NCBI GenBank assembly: GCA_027257055.1
Contig: JAPVLO010000133.1
Coordinates: 1,116,001-1,180,000 of the forward strand
Source: Cephalopachus bancanus
Taxonomy: Eukaryota; Chordata; Mammalia; Primates; Tarsiidae
Length of the DNA stretch: 64,000 bases
Direction: 5' to 3'
Shown: positions 35,025 to 45,972 of the stretch, piece by piece
Position numbering within the stretch: position 1 is the stretch's first letter
Layout: each line of letters starts with the position of its first letter
Notes under the pieces: generated by a model
Told to the model about the DNA's origin: nothing
Database searches by the model: none
What the model saw: the letters and a program-made list of their open reading frames with translations, nothing else
Translations under genes and position numbers: made by a program

Positions 35025-36300
35025 AAACTTTTTATTTTATAATAGTTTTAGATGTACAGGAAAATTGCCAACATAGTAATGAGAGTTCACTTATGGTTCG
35101 TACCAGTTTCCACTATTATTGCCGTTGTACATTTATTACATATGGGGCAATTGTTTCAATAAATAACCTGATATTGATGCATTGTTATTAAGTCAAGTCC
35201 ATACTTTATTCAAATCCTTAGCTTTTGCCTAATGTCCTTTTATAGTTTCAGAATCCCTTCCAGAATCCCACATTACATTTAGTCATTATATCTCTTTAGG
35301 CATTTCTTGGCTATGACAGTTTCTTTTTAATATATTTTATATTCAAGTGAGTACACGTGAATGTTTTTTCCATGGATATATTGTGTAGTGGTGGGTACTG
35401 GGTCTTATGTGTTCCATTCCCCAGATAGTGAACATTGTACCCAACAGTAATTTCTGAACCCTAGCTCTACTCCCTGACTACCTCCCCACTATCATTGGTG
35501 TCACCAGTGTCTATTATTTCCTTCTTTTTGGGGGGTGAATATTTAGCTCCTTCATGTAAGTGAGAACATGCAATATTTGGTTTTGCTTCCAAGTTTATTC
35601 TCTTAGGATGATGGTTTCCAGCTCCATCTACATTGCTGCTCACTTTCTTTGTTTTTTAGATAGTTTTGAGGAATATTGGTCAACTATTTTGTAAAATGTT
35701 CCCCTACTGGAATTTGTCTAATATTTTTCTTGTGATTAAATTGAAGTTGTTTATGTTTTAGAGGAAAACCACAAAGCTAAAGTATAATTTCCATCACCTC
35801 CCATCCAGTGTACATACTATCAAAATGATTTATTATTGTCGATATTAACTTGGATCATCTTGCTAAGGCAGTGTTTGTCAGTTTTCTTTATTGTAAAGTT
35901 ATTGTTTTTCTCTTTTTGGAAGGAATTTACTACTCACAGCCTACGCTTAAGAAGTGGGAAGTTATTTAAGCTGCACCACCTTGAGATTGAGGTGTCTATA
36001 TTATCTGAAATTTTCTGCGTAGAAGATTTGTCTATTATCTCCCATTTATTTATTTACTCAACTGTTTATTTATATAAGTATTGATTTATGACTGTTTATT
36101 TCATACTTTGATTTAATTAAATGCTAGTTTATTTTGTTGCACCAATGGTTTCTGCTTTGGTTATTGGGAACTTGGAATTAGCATCTGTGTTTCTGTGATG
36201 TATCCTCATCATTTTGAGGATTTCTTTGCTTGTTTCAAGCACTTTTTAAATTTTCTGGAACTACAAGATGATCCAGGCTCATTTTATATATTTCCTACTT
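35025..36300 (-). mobile_element. Old L1M-type 3' UTR, minus strand, split by a second L1
   Basis: On the plus strand 'gatgtacaggaaaattgcca', 'acattacatttagtcattat' and 'tgacagtttctt' (35.03-35.33 kb) then resume at about 35.65 kb with 'ttactactcacagcctacgc' and later 'atgatccaggctcatttta'. This is the familiar reversed 3' UTR of L1M elements. The gap at 35330-35650 is filled by another L1 3' end. Confidence 0.6.
35330..35650 (-). mobile_element. L1 3' end nested in an older L1, minus strand
   Basis: 'ttccccagatagtgaacatt', 'gtacccaacagtaatttctg', 'catgtaagtgagaacatgca' and 'gatggtttccagctccatct' are the classic reversed 3' end of L1MA/PB-type elements. It interrupts the L1M 3' UTR. Confidence 0.85.
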
Positions 36301-37427
36301 ATTTGACTTTTATTTCACTAAACATGTAAGAATAAATGTTTTATATCCTGTTTGATCAGTCTAATACTTGAAAAATATGAGTCTGTTTTCTTTATGCTGG
36401 CTTTTACTCAAGATGACTCGTTGTTGTCTGTACTTGGTTTTTTTCTTTAGGAGATGCTCATTTGCCTGGAAAAATTATTTGTTGAATTTATTTAAAGTCT
36501 AGAATGTTGAGGGAGTCCTTTGAAGAGAATCTGAGGTTACTTCTGCCAAGAACCTAGGGTAACCACTCATCTAGGAGCATGCTAATCCACATTTGAAACA
36601 TCTACCTGGATTTGTATTATAACTAGTATTAATAAAGTTATCCCAGCACTATTTTCATTAACCTTTGTTTGGTATGTTTTTTCCAATATTTTACTTTCAA
36701 ACTTTGTGGCTATGTGATTTGGTCATGTCTCTTATAAATAGCCTATATTTATTGTTATTTTTGGAATTGTTTCAGTTATGTTACTGTTTTCATTTATATT
36801 GTTTAGATGTTTCTGATTATTTTATTTTCTTTCTTAGTCTTTGGGAAATATATTTTTTTCACCCATTACTTGCTTTTTTCTGTTTGCACATTTAAAATTA
36901 TCAGTTTTATTGTATCTGAAATTATATTATGCATACCTTATCAAAGCCTAAGGGTCAATTAATATAAAACCACTTAGAAATAGTATAATAATTCTAGCTC
37001 ATTGTCTTCTTGGAAAACAATTCTTAAGGAGCAATTATTTTCTTTCCTGTAGTTTGCATCTTCTGGTTACAGATGAAAATATTGTCTAATAATCTTTCTT
37101 TGTGTGTATTCTTTGTTTCTGGCTGTATTTTAAAATATTTTCTCATATTTGCTTTTCTAAAGTTTTAATTGTAGAAATATTTTATAGATTTTGCTTCATA
37201 TGTATTGTGCTTCCTATATCTGCAAATTTAAGTCTTTCATCCTTTCCAAATTTTATTCTCATCTATTGTCTTTTAACATATTTCAAACCTCCATCTCCTC
37301 TACTTTTTTTTCTGTTGGTATTTCCACCTGGATTTCCAGCTAGTCTTAGCATTGTATCCTCAATGTATCTTTTTTTCCCCTATGCATGTCTTTGTGCTGT
37401 TTTGGGGGTATTAGCTTATTTTTAAAA
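36301..37427. other. T-rich DNA, perhaps further degraded LINE
   Basis: T-rich on the plus strand with faint L1M-3'-UTR-like phrases, but I cannot align it with confidence. No gene. Confidence 0.35.
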
Positions 37428-37545
37428 ATTATTTTAAAGATATGGGGTACAATTCAGGGTTAAGTATGCAAAAGCTCATTATGCTGGTACCCTTGTTGAT
37501 GAGGTGTGCCCTTCCTCCCCTGGCAATTTCCCACTTGTTTGCTCT
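37428..37545 (-). mobile_element. Short young L1 3' tip, minus strand
   Basis: 'aaagatatggggtacaattc' and 'tggtacccttgttgatgagg' match the L1 3' UTR of 15.8-17.1 kb in reverse. Only about 115 bp is present. Confidence 0.85.
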
Positions 37546-38929
37546 TATCTTCACGTCTAACTTCTAATTCACTAATTCTCTTTTAGGTGGATCTTCCCGT
37601 TGTGTAACTTCACTGCAGAGACTTTGACTTACATATTCTCAATTTTAAAAGATTTGTCTCTTTTTCAAAACTTTCTTTTCATTTTCAATACTTGTTTTAG
37701 TTTTAATCTTATTTATTTAAACTTTTCCTTTATAATTAAAAAAAAAATCCTTTACGTGATCTTTCAATGTCAAAGTCCTTACAGACCAATATCTGTGTTT
37801 CTTCTGATTCTTGTTCATGGTGGCTTGAGGATCATTGATAGTCATCTCAATCTGTGACATTGATCTTGATAGTAAATGTACATTATTTCCTTCAGAGAAA
37901 ATTAGCACTTATATCTGCCAGGATGCGAGAGATAGAGATCTCAAGCTGGAGACCAGTTAGCTCCAAAGGGGGCAGAATCAACCTGACTGACTCTGAATAC
38001 GCTAAATGCCCACTCATGGGCACTGGCCCAAGGTCTAGTCCTCAAACTTGAGCACATTTAATTGCTTGTTTTCAGGGAAATGTCTTCTTTTTGGTTTGTT
38101 TAGTAACCATTGTTTCCACTTCTTATTTCAGCTTATGGCATTTGTTTTATTGTTCTTTTGGGGAGGTTAGAGTATCCTTAGAAACATCCTACTCTTTTGT
38201 GTACCAAGACTATTAAAAAAACATTTTATCCAAAATATAGTTGTTTGGTACCAAAAAGTCTTAGAGTATTTTTCCAAGCACATTGCTGAAAGCAGAATTC
38301 TGTTGGCTATGCATTTTTAACATACTTGATTTTAGCTTTATTGTTTGAATACTTTCAAACTAGTACCTTATCTATAATACTTAAATTTAAATGCCCTCTG
38401 AAAATAAATTTAAAATATTTCAAATATAAAAACTGCCAGCTAGAAAATGGCAGCAAGAGTCATCTCAGATGGACAGCATTTTAGGGGCATTCAATGGAAA
38501 ATAAAGGAAATTTAAAATTTTACATATCAGTGTAAAACATTGTAAATATTTTGAAAACACATGTATATATTGACTTTTTATCTAAAATATGTCTTCCTTT
38601 AACTAACTGAATGCCTCTTGCATTAAAATTTATCCAGCGATTAACATTTTTATTTTATAGATTTTCTGTCACATATTTGGCACTATTGAAAGCAAATCTC
38701 AGGATACAATAGCAATTCTATAGTTTATTTTTTATAGTAAACAATTAGCAATAAAACACTTGCTCAAATATACAAAATTGTATACTAAATTTTAAAAGCT
38801 TGTTTGGAAAATATCTGATTTTATATGTAAATACATATTGGTATATTTATAAAATAACTATTGTGGAATATGTAATAGAGACTTTTAAATGACCTTAAAA
38901 TCAATGAACCCTTTAGCAATCATAACTAA
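37546..38929. other. Unassigned; possible degraded L1M up to about 38.05 kb
   Basis: 37.55-38.05 kb has phrases reminiscent of reversed L1M 3' UTR ('ttctaattcactaattctct', 'gagatctcaagctggagacc'). After that nothing is recognised. Confidence 0.35.
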
Positions 38930-39447
38930 ATAAACAGACATCCTACAGGATGGTAGAAAATATTTGTAAATTATGCTTTCAACAAAGGACTAATATACAC
39001 AATCTTCTGGGAAGTAAAACAAGTCTACAAGAAATCAGCAAACAACCCCACTAAAAATTGGGCAAAATACGTGAACAGACATTTCCCCAAAGAAGAAATA
39101 TAAGCAGTTACCAAACACATTAAAAAAATGCTCAACATCATTAATCATCAGAGAGATGTAAATTAAAAGCACACTGAGATATCGTCTTGCACCAGTCAGA
39201 ATGACTATTATTAAAAAGTTAAAAAAAATAATAGGTGTTGCCATGGACATGGAGAAAAGGAAACACTACATTGTTGGTAGGAATGCAATTAGTTCACCCT
39301 CCTCTTCAAACAGTATGAAGATGTCTCAAATAGCTAAAAATAGAACTACCCTTCAACTCAGCAATCCCACTGCTAAGTGTCTAACTAAAGGAAAAGAAAT
39401 TATTATATTAAAAAAGCTGCCTGTACTTATATGTTTATCACAACACT
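38930..39447 (+). mobile_element. L1 ORF2 C-terminal fragment, 5' part
   Basis: 'aaccccactaaaaattgggc', 'aacagacatttccccaaaga' and 'caccagtcagaatgactatt' are hallmark L1 ORF2 sequences. The copy is interrupted at 39448 by an Alu piece and resumes at about 39578 ('gaatgaaatcatg'). Confidence 0.88.
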
Positions 39448-39577
39448 ATAGTTCTAGCTACTCGGAAGGCTGAGGTGGAAGGATCGCCGGAGTCTAGCAG
39501 GTAGAGGCTGCGGTGGCCGGGAGCAGCCACTGCACTCCAGTCTGGGCGACAGTGAGACTCCAACTCAAAAAAAAAAA
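39448..39577 (+). mobile_element. Truncated Alu right arm replacing part of an L1
   Basis: It starts mid right arm ('tagttctagctactcggaag') and includes 'gtggccgggagcagccac' and a short poly(A). The L1 sequence normally lying between 'cacaacacta' and 'aaaaagaatgaaatcatg' is missing, and I see no target-site duplication. Confidence 0.9.
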
Positions 39578-39625
39578 GAATGAAATCATGTTGTTTGAAG
39601 CAACATTGGATGGAGCTAGATGCTT
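39578..39625 (+). mobile_element. L1 ORF2 fragment, 3' part after the Alu
   Basis: 'gaatgaaatcatgttgtttg' and 'caacattggatggagctaga' continue the same L1 beyond the missing segment. Confidence 0.8.
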
Positions 39626-39734
39626 ATAAAATGACACCTCATTGTTGTAATCTGTATTTTTTTATTTATTCTCTTAATTTTGTAGTTTCTTAATTTATGT
39701 AGTAAACTTCCTAAGTGTCAATATATTCAACTTT

Positions 39735-39880
39735 AACATAAAACACAATCTCTTTCACAAGGTTGCAGAGAATAAATGAAAGAATTGATATAATGCCCCT
39801 TTTCAGTTCCTGGCACATAAGACACATTCAATAAACATACAATCTTGTTATTTGTAGTATCAGTGTGATGTTGAAAGCTT
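39735..39880 (+). mobile_element. Probable MIR 3' part
   Basis: 'cacaaggttgcagagaataa', 'cagttcctggcacataagac' and 'attcaataaacata' match MIR 3' sequence loosely. Confidence 0.5.
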
Positions 39881-40379
39881 TAAGGACCTTCACAGATAGT
39901 GTTACAAGGGGCTAGTGGGAAAAGGATAAAACTAGAGTATTAATATCTCATAAAATGGCAGGTATTCTGATAGGGATTTCTGATGTCCTAACCTCTAAGT
40001 ATGTCCTCTTTGACCATTTTGCTTTTGTTATTTTTTCCAGTGCTTCTGACAAATAAATATCAAGGGTGTCAAAAAATGTATACGCATTTTAAGAGATGTT
40101 ATCTGTGTATTACTTTTCAAAGTTGAATTGAATTACAGTAGCAATGTGTAGTATGATATTTGTTCAAATGCTAGCACTACCATGCAACAGTCAGGTGACA
40201 TATATATTGAGTGTTACAATTTTAATGCAGTTTTTTCTTTTCTTAACATGTGTATACTTTTGCGGGGGCACCCTCTGTATTTACAGGTTTTTGCCTATGT
40301 AACTAGTTCAGTTACCTGCCATCAAGGATTGCCTGAAGCTCTGTTGGCTTTTCCACCAAGTCTGCAGTTTTTCACCCAA

Positions 40380-40612
40380 ACTTATTCTTTTTCTTCTCTT
40401 TTCGCCCCTTCCTCCTTCTCTTCGTCTTTTTGAAAATGAGCATATCTAAGAAATACAAGCATATTTTAAAATTGAAAGTTCATCTTGATAAAACTTTTAT
40501 CAATGGGTATCTGCTCTCATTTTATCTAAAGTTGGGCATCTCTAATCTTTATTTCCATGAGTTTTTTCCAGACTCATTTTTCTCCAGGTTCATAGCAAAA
40601 TATGTAAGAGAT
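40380..40612 (+). repeat. Left arm of a 1.5-kb-spaced inverted repeat
   Basis: From a CT-rich start ('ctcttttcgccccttcctcc') through 'aaatgagcatatctaagaaa' to 'aggttcatagcaaaatatg', this is repeated in inverse complement at 42122-42350. In the ~175-bp non-CT core I count about five substitutions and one 2-bp indel, roughly 96% identity. Short ORFs in both arms give similar peptides only because the DNA is duplicated. Confidence 0.93.
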
Positions 40613-40639
40613 TAGAATTTGGCACCATGAGCAAAATGG

Positions 40640-40735
40640 GAAATTGTCTTAGAGCATGGACTCTAGGACCATGCTGCCTGAGTTTCCATCCCAATTCTAT
40701 TGTATAGTAGCTATATGATTACTGGCAATTGTTTA
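40640..40735 (+). mobile_element. MIR SINE, 5' part, split by an Alu
   Basis: 'tcttagagcatggactctag', 'tgcctgagtttccatcccaa' and 'ctatatgattactggcaatt' follow MIR. It continues at 41025 after the Alu. Confidence 0.8.
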
Positions 40736-41024
40736 TTTATTTATTTATTTTTTGAGTTGGAATCTCACTCTGTCGCCCAGACTGGAGTGCAATGGCCACT
40801 CCCGGCCACCACAGCCTCGACCTGCTGGGCTCCGGCGATCCTTCTGCCTCAGCCTTCCAAGTAGCCGGATTTACAGGCATGCGCTACCACACCCGGCTGA
40901 TTTTTTGATTTATTGTAGAGATGAGGTTTCACTGCCCAGGCGGGTCTCGAACCAGCGGGCTCAGGCAATCCACTCACCTCAGCCTCCCAAAGGCGCGGGA
41001 TTACAGGCTGAGCCACCGAGCCGG
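40736..41024 (-). mobile_element. Young dimeric Alu inserted in a MIR, 17-bp TSD
   Basis: Reversed full-length Alu with intact CpGs and the local signatures ('cagcctcgacctgctgggct', and rc of 'cctgggcagtgaaacctc' showing the 'acttgg' deletion). 'ttactggcaattgttta' flanks it at 40719-40735 and 41025-41041 with no mismatch. Confidence 0.97.
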
Positions 41025-41165
41025 TTACTGGCAATTGTTTAAATGCTCTAACCTTCAGATTACTTGTTGTACAGTGAGGATTGTAATAGTGCCTACCTCT
41101 TACAATGGCCATGGGGATAAAATGTAAAGCTCTTAGCACAGTACCTGTCACTGAGTAGGCAAATT
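41025..41165 (+). mobile_element. MIR SINE, 3' part after the Alu
   Basis: 'gtacagtgaggattgtaata' and 'gcctacctcttacaatggcc', then 'tcttagcacagtacctgtca', complete the MIR. Confidence 0.8.
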
Positions 41166-42121
41166 CCATTCAGGCTAGCTATTATTATTATTCAACTAGG
41201 AGGTATTTTAACTAACCAATTATTAATTGAGAGCCTCTTGTATTCATAACGTACTTCAGATATTGTATACCTGGTGATTTCTTTTGCTTGTGGCCATTTA
41301 ATCATGACTGAGCTCTAGATTATGGAAGTTATTGCTGAAATCAGAACTATTCTTACTTTTTCTGTCAATCAAGTACAGTTTTATTTTGCTTCACTCTGGA
41401 GGAGGCAGGTGAAAACCCCTTTTTGAGGTTTTGTTTGTTTGTTTTTTGTCTTGTTCATATACATTTTTAATTTTAGCAGATTCTGTAGCTTTACATATCA
41501 GCCAAGTTGAGTAACTCAGAGTTAAGCAAAGTTATACAATATATAACATGTATGTGACAATGTATAACATGTTTGTAGCAACTTAAATAAGTTTCTTTAG
41601 AGAGCAAAAGATGATTAGGAGTGTGATCTGCAAGCCAATGATTGTTTAAATGAAAAGGGAGGAGAGAGTAAGAAAGTGAGGAGGAATTGCAGCTTGCCCA
41701 ATTGCATACAGATTCAGTAAATGTGAAAAGTGGTTTAAACACTTAATAATATTGATCTTCCCCCAGGGTTTCTTTGTAGCTGACTTAATTAGTGTTTATT
41801 AACCATTCTCCACCAAATACTTGTCTAATACCTTAAAAATCTATTTCAGGAGCTATAATCTCTGCCAGTGCTAGAAAATACCTCCCTGTCATGCCTGCTC
41901 CAATGGAATAAATTAATTTATATCTACCAACCTAACGGTCACACAATGAGCTGAAAAGTGAAAAATTCATCAATTGACTGATCGTTTTGTTTACACAACA
42001 TTAAACAAACTAGCTTATACTTCTGTAGGAAACAATAAAAAAACCAAACGACTTTTACAGATACAGCATTAAGTACATTTTTGATGAAAGTAGAGCACAA
42101 AATATTTTAATCAGTTTGTGA
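41166..42121. other. Spacer of the inverted repeat, unassigned
   Basis: No repeat or gene recognised between the MIR and the right arm. Confidence 0.5.
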
Positions 42122-42350
42122 TACATTTTACTTATTTTGCTATGAACCTGGAGAAAAATGAGTCTGGAAAAAACTCATATGGAAATAAAGATTAGAGATG
42201 TCCACCTTTAGATAAAATGAGAGCAGATGCCCATTGATAAAATTTTTATCAAGATGAACTTTCAATTTTAAAATATACTTGTATTTCTTAGATATGCTCA
42301 TTTTCAAGAAGAGGAGGAGGAGGAGGAAGGGGTGAAAAGAGAAAAAAAGA
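42122..42350 (-). repeat. Right arm of the inverted repeat
   Basis: Reverse complement of 40380-40612. The CT-rich end of the left arm appears here as GA-rich sequence that continues outward into a longer GA tract. Confidence 0.93.
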
Positions 42351-42525
42351 ATAAAGAAGAAAAGGAGGAAGAGAAAGAAAAAATAGAAGAACAAAGGAAT
42401 AAAGAAGAAGGGAAAGAGGGGAAAAGGAAGGAAGGAAGGAAAGAAAGGAGGGAGGAAGGCAGGAAGGAAGGAGGAAAGGAAGGAAGGAAGGAGAGGGAGA
42501 GAGGAAGAGAAAGAGAGAGGGACTG
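42305..42525 (+). repeat. GA-rich (GAA/GGAA) low-complexity tract
   Basis: A ~220-bp polypurine run of GAGGA, GAAGA and GGAA units. The 85-codon ORF that reads through it encodes only Lys/Glu/Arg/Gly and is an artefact of composition. Confidence 0.95.
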
Positions 42526-42689
42526 CCCAGTAATAATTGTGCTTGGTTCAGTTAGACTGTTACAACTTCTGTTGCATTCTAAGAGTTAAGGAAGATGTTA
42601 GTGGTATCTGTGATTCTTTACCACATAGCCTCAGCATTCAGAATGTTCTTTGAAGACCTGCTAGAGCATAGTGCAAGGCATTGAGTTAC

Positions 42690-42974
42690 CAGTTTGTCAT
42701 TTCTTCATTTGTTAATTCACCCAAATACTCAACTTTGCAACCGCTATTCAGGCCTATGGCACTGTTAGAATAACCAGACACACACAGTCTTTTGGCTGAA
42801 GGTGTGTACAGATACTGAAAGACACAGATAATAACATCCATGATCTCAACACACTACCATAAGTACTGATACAAAAAGTAACGTGAAGATTTTTAAAACT
42901 TTGAGGAGTGCCAGATAATATTTCCATGAGGAGGTAATTTTTGAGTTTGGTCCTGAAGGATGATTCACACTAAA
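42690..42974 (-). mobile_element. Probable L2 fragment, minus strand, split by an L1
   Basis: 'cctatggcactgttagaata', 'catgatctcaacacactacc' and 'atgaggaggtaatttttgag' follow the reversed 3' region of an ancient LINE (L2-like). It seems to resume after the L1 at 43307-43490 ('tcaaaggcttccaggaacaa'). Confidence 0.45.
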
Positions 42975-43306
42975 GAATTTAAAGAAGGGCAAAATTATGA
43001 ACTTCACAGAAACTTGGATGGACTTAGAGTTTATAACATTGACTGATCTCTCACAGAAACAAAGAACCGAGTATCACATGTTCTCACTCAACAGTGGACC
43101 TTGCAATTATCATAATACTATAAGAAAAGGATTGGCAGTAATGGGAAACTCCCAGGGGAGGGTGGGGATGGGATTGGCCATAGTGGGATTCTACCAGCGG
43201 GAGAGAGGAGCACATCTCATCAACAAAGGTACCTGCATAATGAACATTTGTATACTCATTCTTGAACTGTGCCCCACATCTCTAAAATTAAAAAAAAAAA
43301 AAAAAG
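42975..43306 (+). mobile_element. 5'-truncated young L1 3' end
   Basis: The end of ORF2 ('aacttggatggacttagagt', 'cttgcaattatcataatac') and the same 3' UTR type as the 16.9-kb element ('aaaggattggcagtaatggg', 'gccccacatctctaaaatta'), then about 18 A. It is about 330 bp long. The plus ORF 42997-43431 reads through the tail and is not a gene. Confidence 0.93.
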
Positions 43307-43490
43307 AACTTGTAGAGGAGAAGGCTATCGCATTCAGAAGAACCAGCATGTTCAAAGGCTTCCAGGAACAAAGGAGCAAAGCATTTTTTTTGGAAATGGT
43401 AAGAAGTTTGATAGGTCTGGAGACTGACTGACACTAGGGAAGAGAAAGGAAAAGAAGATGAAGTAGACTAGTAATGAGCCACCATAAAGA

Positions 43491-45366
43491 GTTTATAGAA
43501 TTTGTTCAAATTAAATGAAAATGAATATTAACATATATCTGCTACTTTTGTTTTTTTTTTCAAATTTTTTTCCTTTTAATTTTTAAGATAATCATCTTCC
43601 TTAAATAAGAAGAAATAAACCCCATTTTTCAGTTTCAAATAGTTCTGTGTGACCAAGAATATGATTTGGTGACTATTATTTCTGCTCAGACCATTGAAAG
43701 CATTCCAGAATGGATCAATAGAGTTTCAAATTGAGAAAATAACTTGATTCAGCAATATTTAGGAAATTTCCCTCTAGGTTATAGTTTTTAAATAGGTGTT
43801 CAAGAATTTAGGCCTCATGGGCATTTGAAACTATCTTGAGGAAAAGAAATCTGAAGTGGTCATTAGTCTATTATCAGGAAAATTAAAAGCTAAATGCGTT
43901 TAATTTTGCATGATCAAATATTAAATAAAGAAGCTTTATAAAAATGTGTTCAAAACTAATGGAAGCATGAGAAATGCAATTGTTTGAGGAAATTAATATG
44001 CAGAGACTTAAAAATTAATGTAGCACACTGCTTGCTTATCTCTGTTCACAAAAACATTCTAATATCTGTGCTTTGCTCTTTATGAATTTCAATTATTTAT
44101 ATATAAAATGCCAAGTTTTTAATGCTCAATTTGCATGTGCATACAAAGATTCTGGCTACCATCAAACTGAGTCCTCAGATATAAAATGTCCTAGGATGAA
44201 CCTGAGTGCTATTATACCCAAGTTTGGAAAGACTACATGTAAATTCATAAAATCTATTACTGGCTACCTCAGTTGCTTAGAAGGCAAGGCATAGGAGCTA
44301 TTCTTAAGAAGGAGAAATTGTAGCTATCTGAGCTTTGTTAATCACTTGAAAACAAGACTAGCAATATATTTAATTATTTTTAGGGCTGATCTCACCTGAC
44401 CTGGCCATTAGCCATATGCTCAACCTTGGACCTTGAAAAATTCAAACTCTCTGGGCCAGAGATTTATACTCCATGAGAGAAAAGGGGATTGTATATTAAC
44501 AATGCCATCCCTCCTGGTTTTATTATTGTCTTTGCATTTTCCCTAGTTCTGTTTTATATTGAAGATTTTAGCTGTTAGATAGTATCATTGGTTATATAGC
44601 TAAACTACTAGTTCCCTCCTTTCTCCAAAATATATTTCCCCTCAATTTGAATTGTTCATGAGAAGATTAAAAAAAGAAAAGAGAAGAGTATAATTCTTGG
44701 CATTGTATAACACTCATAATTTTTTGGGGGGGAAAGTACTTTGTTTAAAACTTTGCTCATGACAAAGATCTTAACTGCTAGCATGAACTATTTTTGAAAA
44801 GAATGCTAAAGAAAGGATAAATATCTATGCACCACCTGATTTAATCTTTACCTAAAAGGAACATTGCTTTTTCAATCCTGTATATGTGGCAAAATAAAAC
44901 TATGTGGCAAATGTAATATTATTTAGGAAAATAGTAATGCTTATTTTTTCTATACTAATTGAGTAGACTTAAGTTTCTGATTAAACATACTTCTTCCAGT
45001 GGTTCAACTTTTCAGTGTTTTAAAATACATTTTGAGTGTTTTTCTCATTTTAAGTAAATTTGATTGAACTAGTTTTCTTACTCCAAGGAGTGAATAGCGT
45101 GGCCAGCTTGACAGGGAGCATACTATGTTATTTAGTTTTGGTCCGCATTTGAAAGCGTGCATTTTTCAAAAGAATCCAAAGTTTTTAAGCTCCTCACAGA
45201 ACTCTTTAAAAACTCTAATAAGTTTATAAGCCACCTTTTTCTTCTGACTTGAATGAACTTGAAGTGAATCCTAATACACTGTGGTAGAGCTACTCCATGT
45301 TTTTTCTTTTCCAACTTCAGTCAGTAATTCATGGCACTTTCCTAAATTAGAATCTGGCTTGAGCAG
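43491..45366. other. Unassigned DNA
   Basis: No gene or repeat recognised. There are T runs and one G8 run. Confidence 0.5.
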
Positions 45367-45972
45367 TGTCTTAGTCAGTTCAGGCTGTTAAAACAAAATA
45401 CATGGGCTAGGTGGATGATAAATATATATGTTATTCAATGACACTTGTTAAAGTATGGCAAAGCAGACTTTATTCAGGATCATTACTATAGATAGGCCAT
45501 GGTGATCAGATATTATCTCGGGATGGTGGAGATGAGAAACTTGATCAGATAACGAGGATGATCAAATATCAAGAATGAGGAGTACTGGCTAATCGTTGGC
45601 TAAAACTAGATTTTATAAGGAAGTACAAAGATATACCTAGGAGAAAGTCAAGAAGCCTGAGTAAAGTTTGACAAATAACACTTATCTTGGCTTAAACATT
45701 TATTTCTCACAGTTCTGGAGGCTGAGAAGTCTAAGATCAAAGCACCAGCAGATTTGGTTCTTGAAGGCCCTTTTCCTGGCATGTAGACAGTCACCTTTAC
45801 TTTGTTTACTCAGTGAGAGCACACAGGGAGGACACTAATCTCCTCATGAGGTTCCACTTCAGGACTTCATCTAAACCTAATTACTTGCCAAAGACCTTGA
45901 CTGGAAAGACCATAACATGAGGTGTTAGGATTTAACATGAAATTTGTGGGACACAAACATTCACCCATAATA
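45367..45972 (-). mobile_element. MaLR (MST/MLT1-type) LTR, minus strand, interrupted
   Basis: On the plus strand the reversed LTR opens with 'tgtcttagtcagttcaggct', resumes after an insertion at 'tttatttctcacagttctgg', and closes with 'gaaatttgtgggacacaaac'. The missing middle is filled by a 252-bp LTR-like insert. Confidence 0.85.
45429..45680 (-). mobile_element. Short LTR-like element inside the MaLR LTR
   Basis: The insert has 7-bp terminal inverted repeats ('tgttatt' and 'aataaca') with TG...CA ends. On the minus strand it has a TATA-like 'cttataaaatc' and a polyadenylation signal in 'ctgaataaagtctgctttgc' near its 3' end, in the order U3-R-U5 would give. It is short for an LTR and may be internally deleted. 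A matching target duplication is not evident. The family is not recognised. Confidence 0.55.

Noticed and set aside
40430..40615. Conserved small protein present in both arms (40.4 and 42.2 kb)
   Set aside because: The peptide similarity follows from the inverted DNA duplication. One frame ends in simple sequence and there is no sign of frame-preserving change.
42332..42589. 85-codon Lys/Glu/Arg-rich protein
   Set aside because: It is a translation of the GA-rich low-complexity tract.
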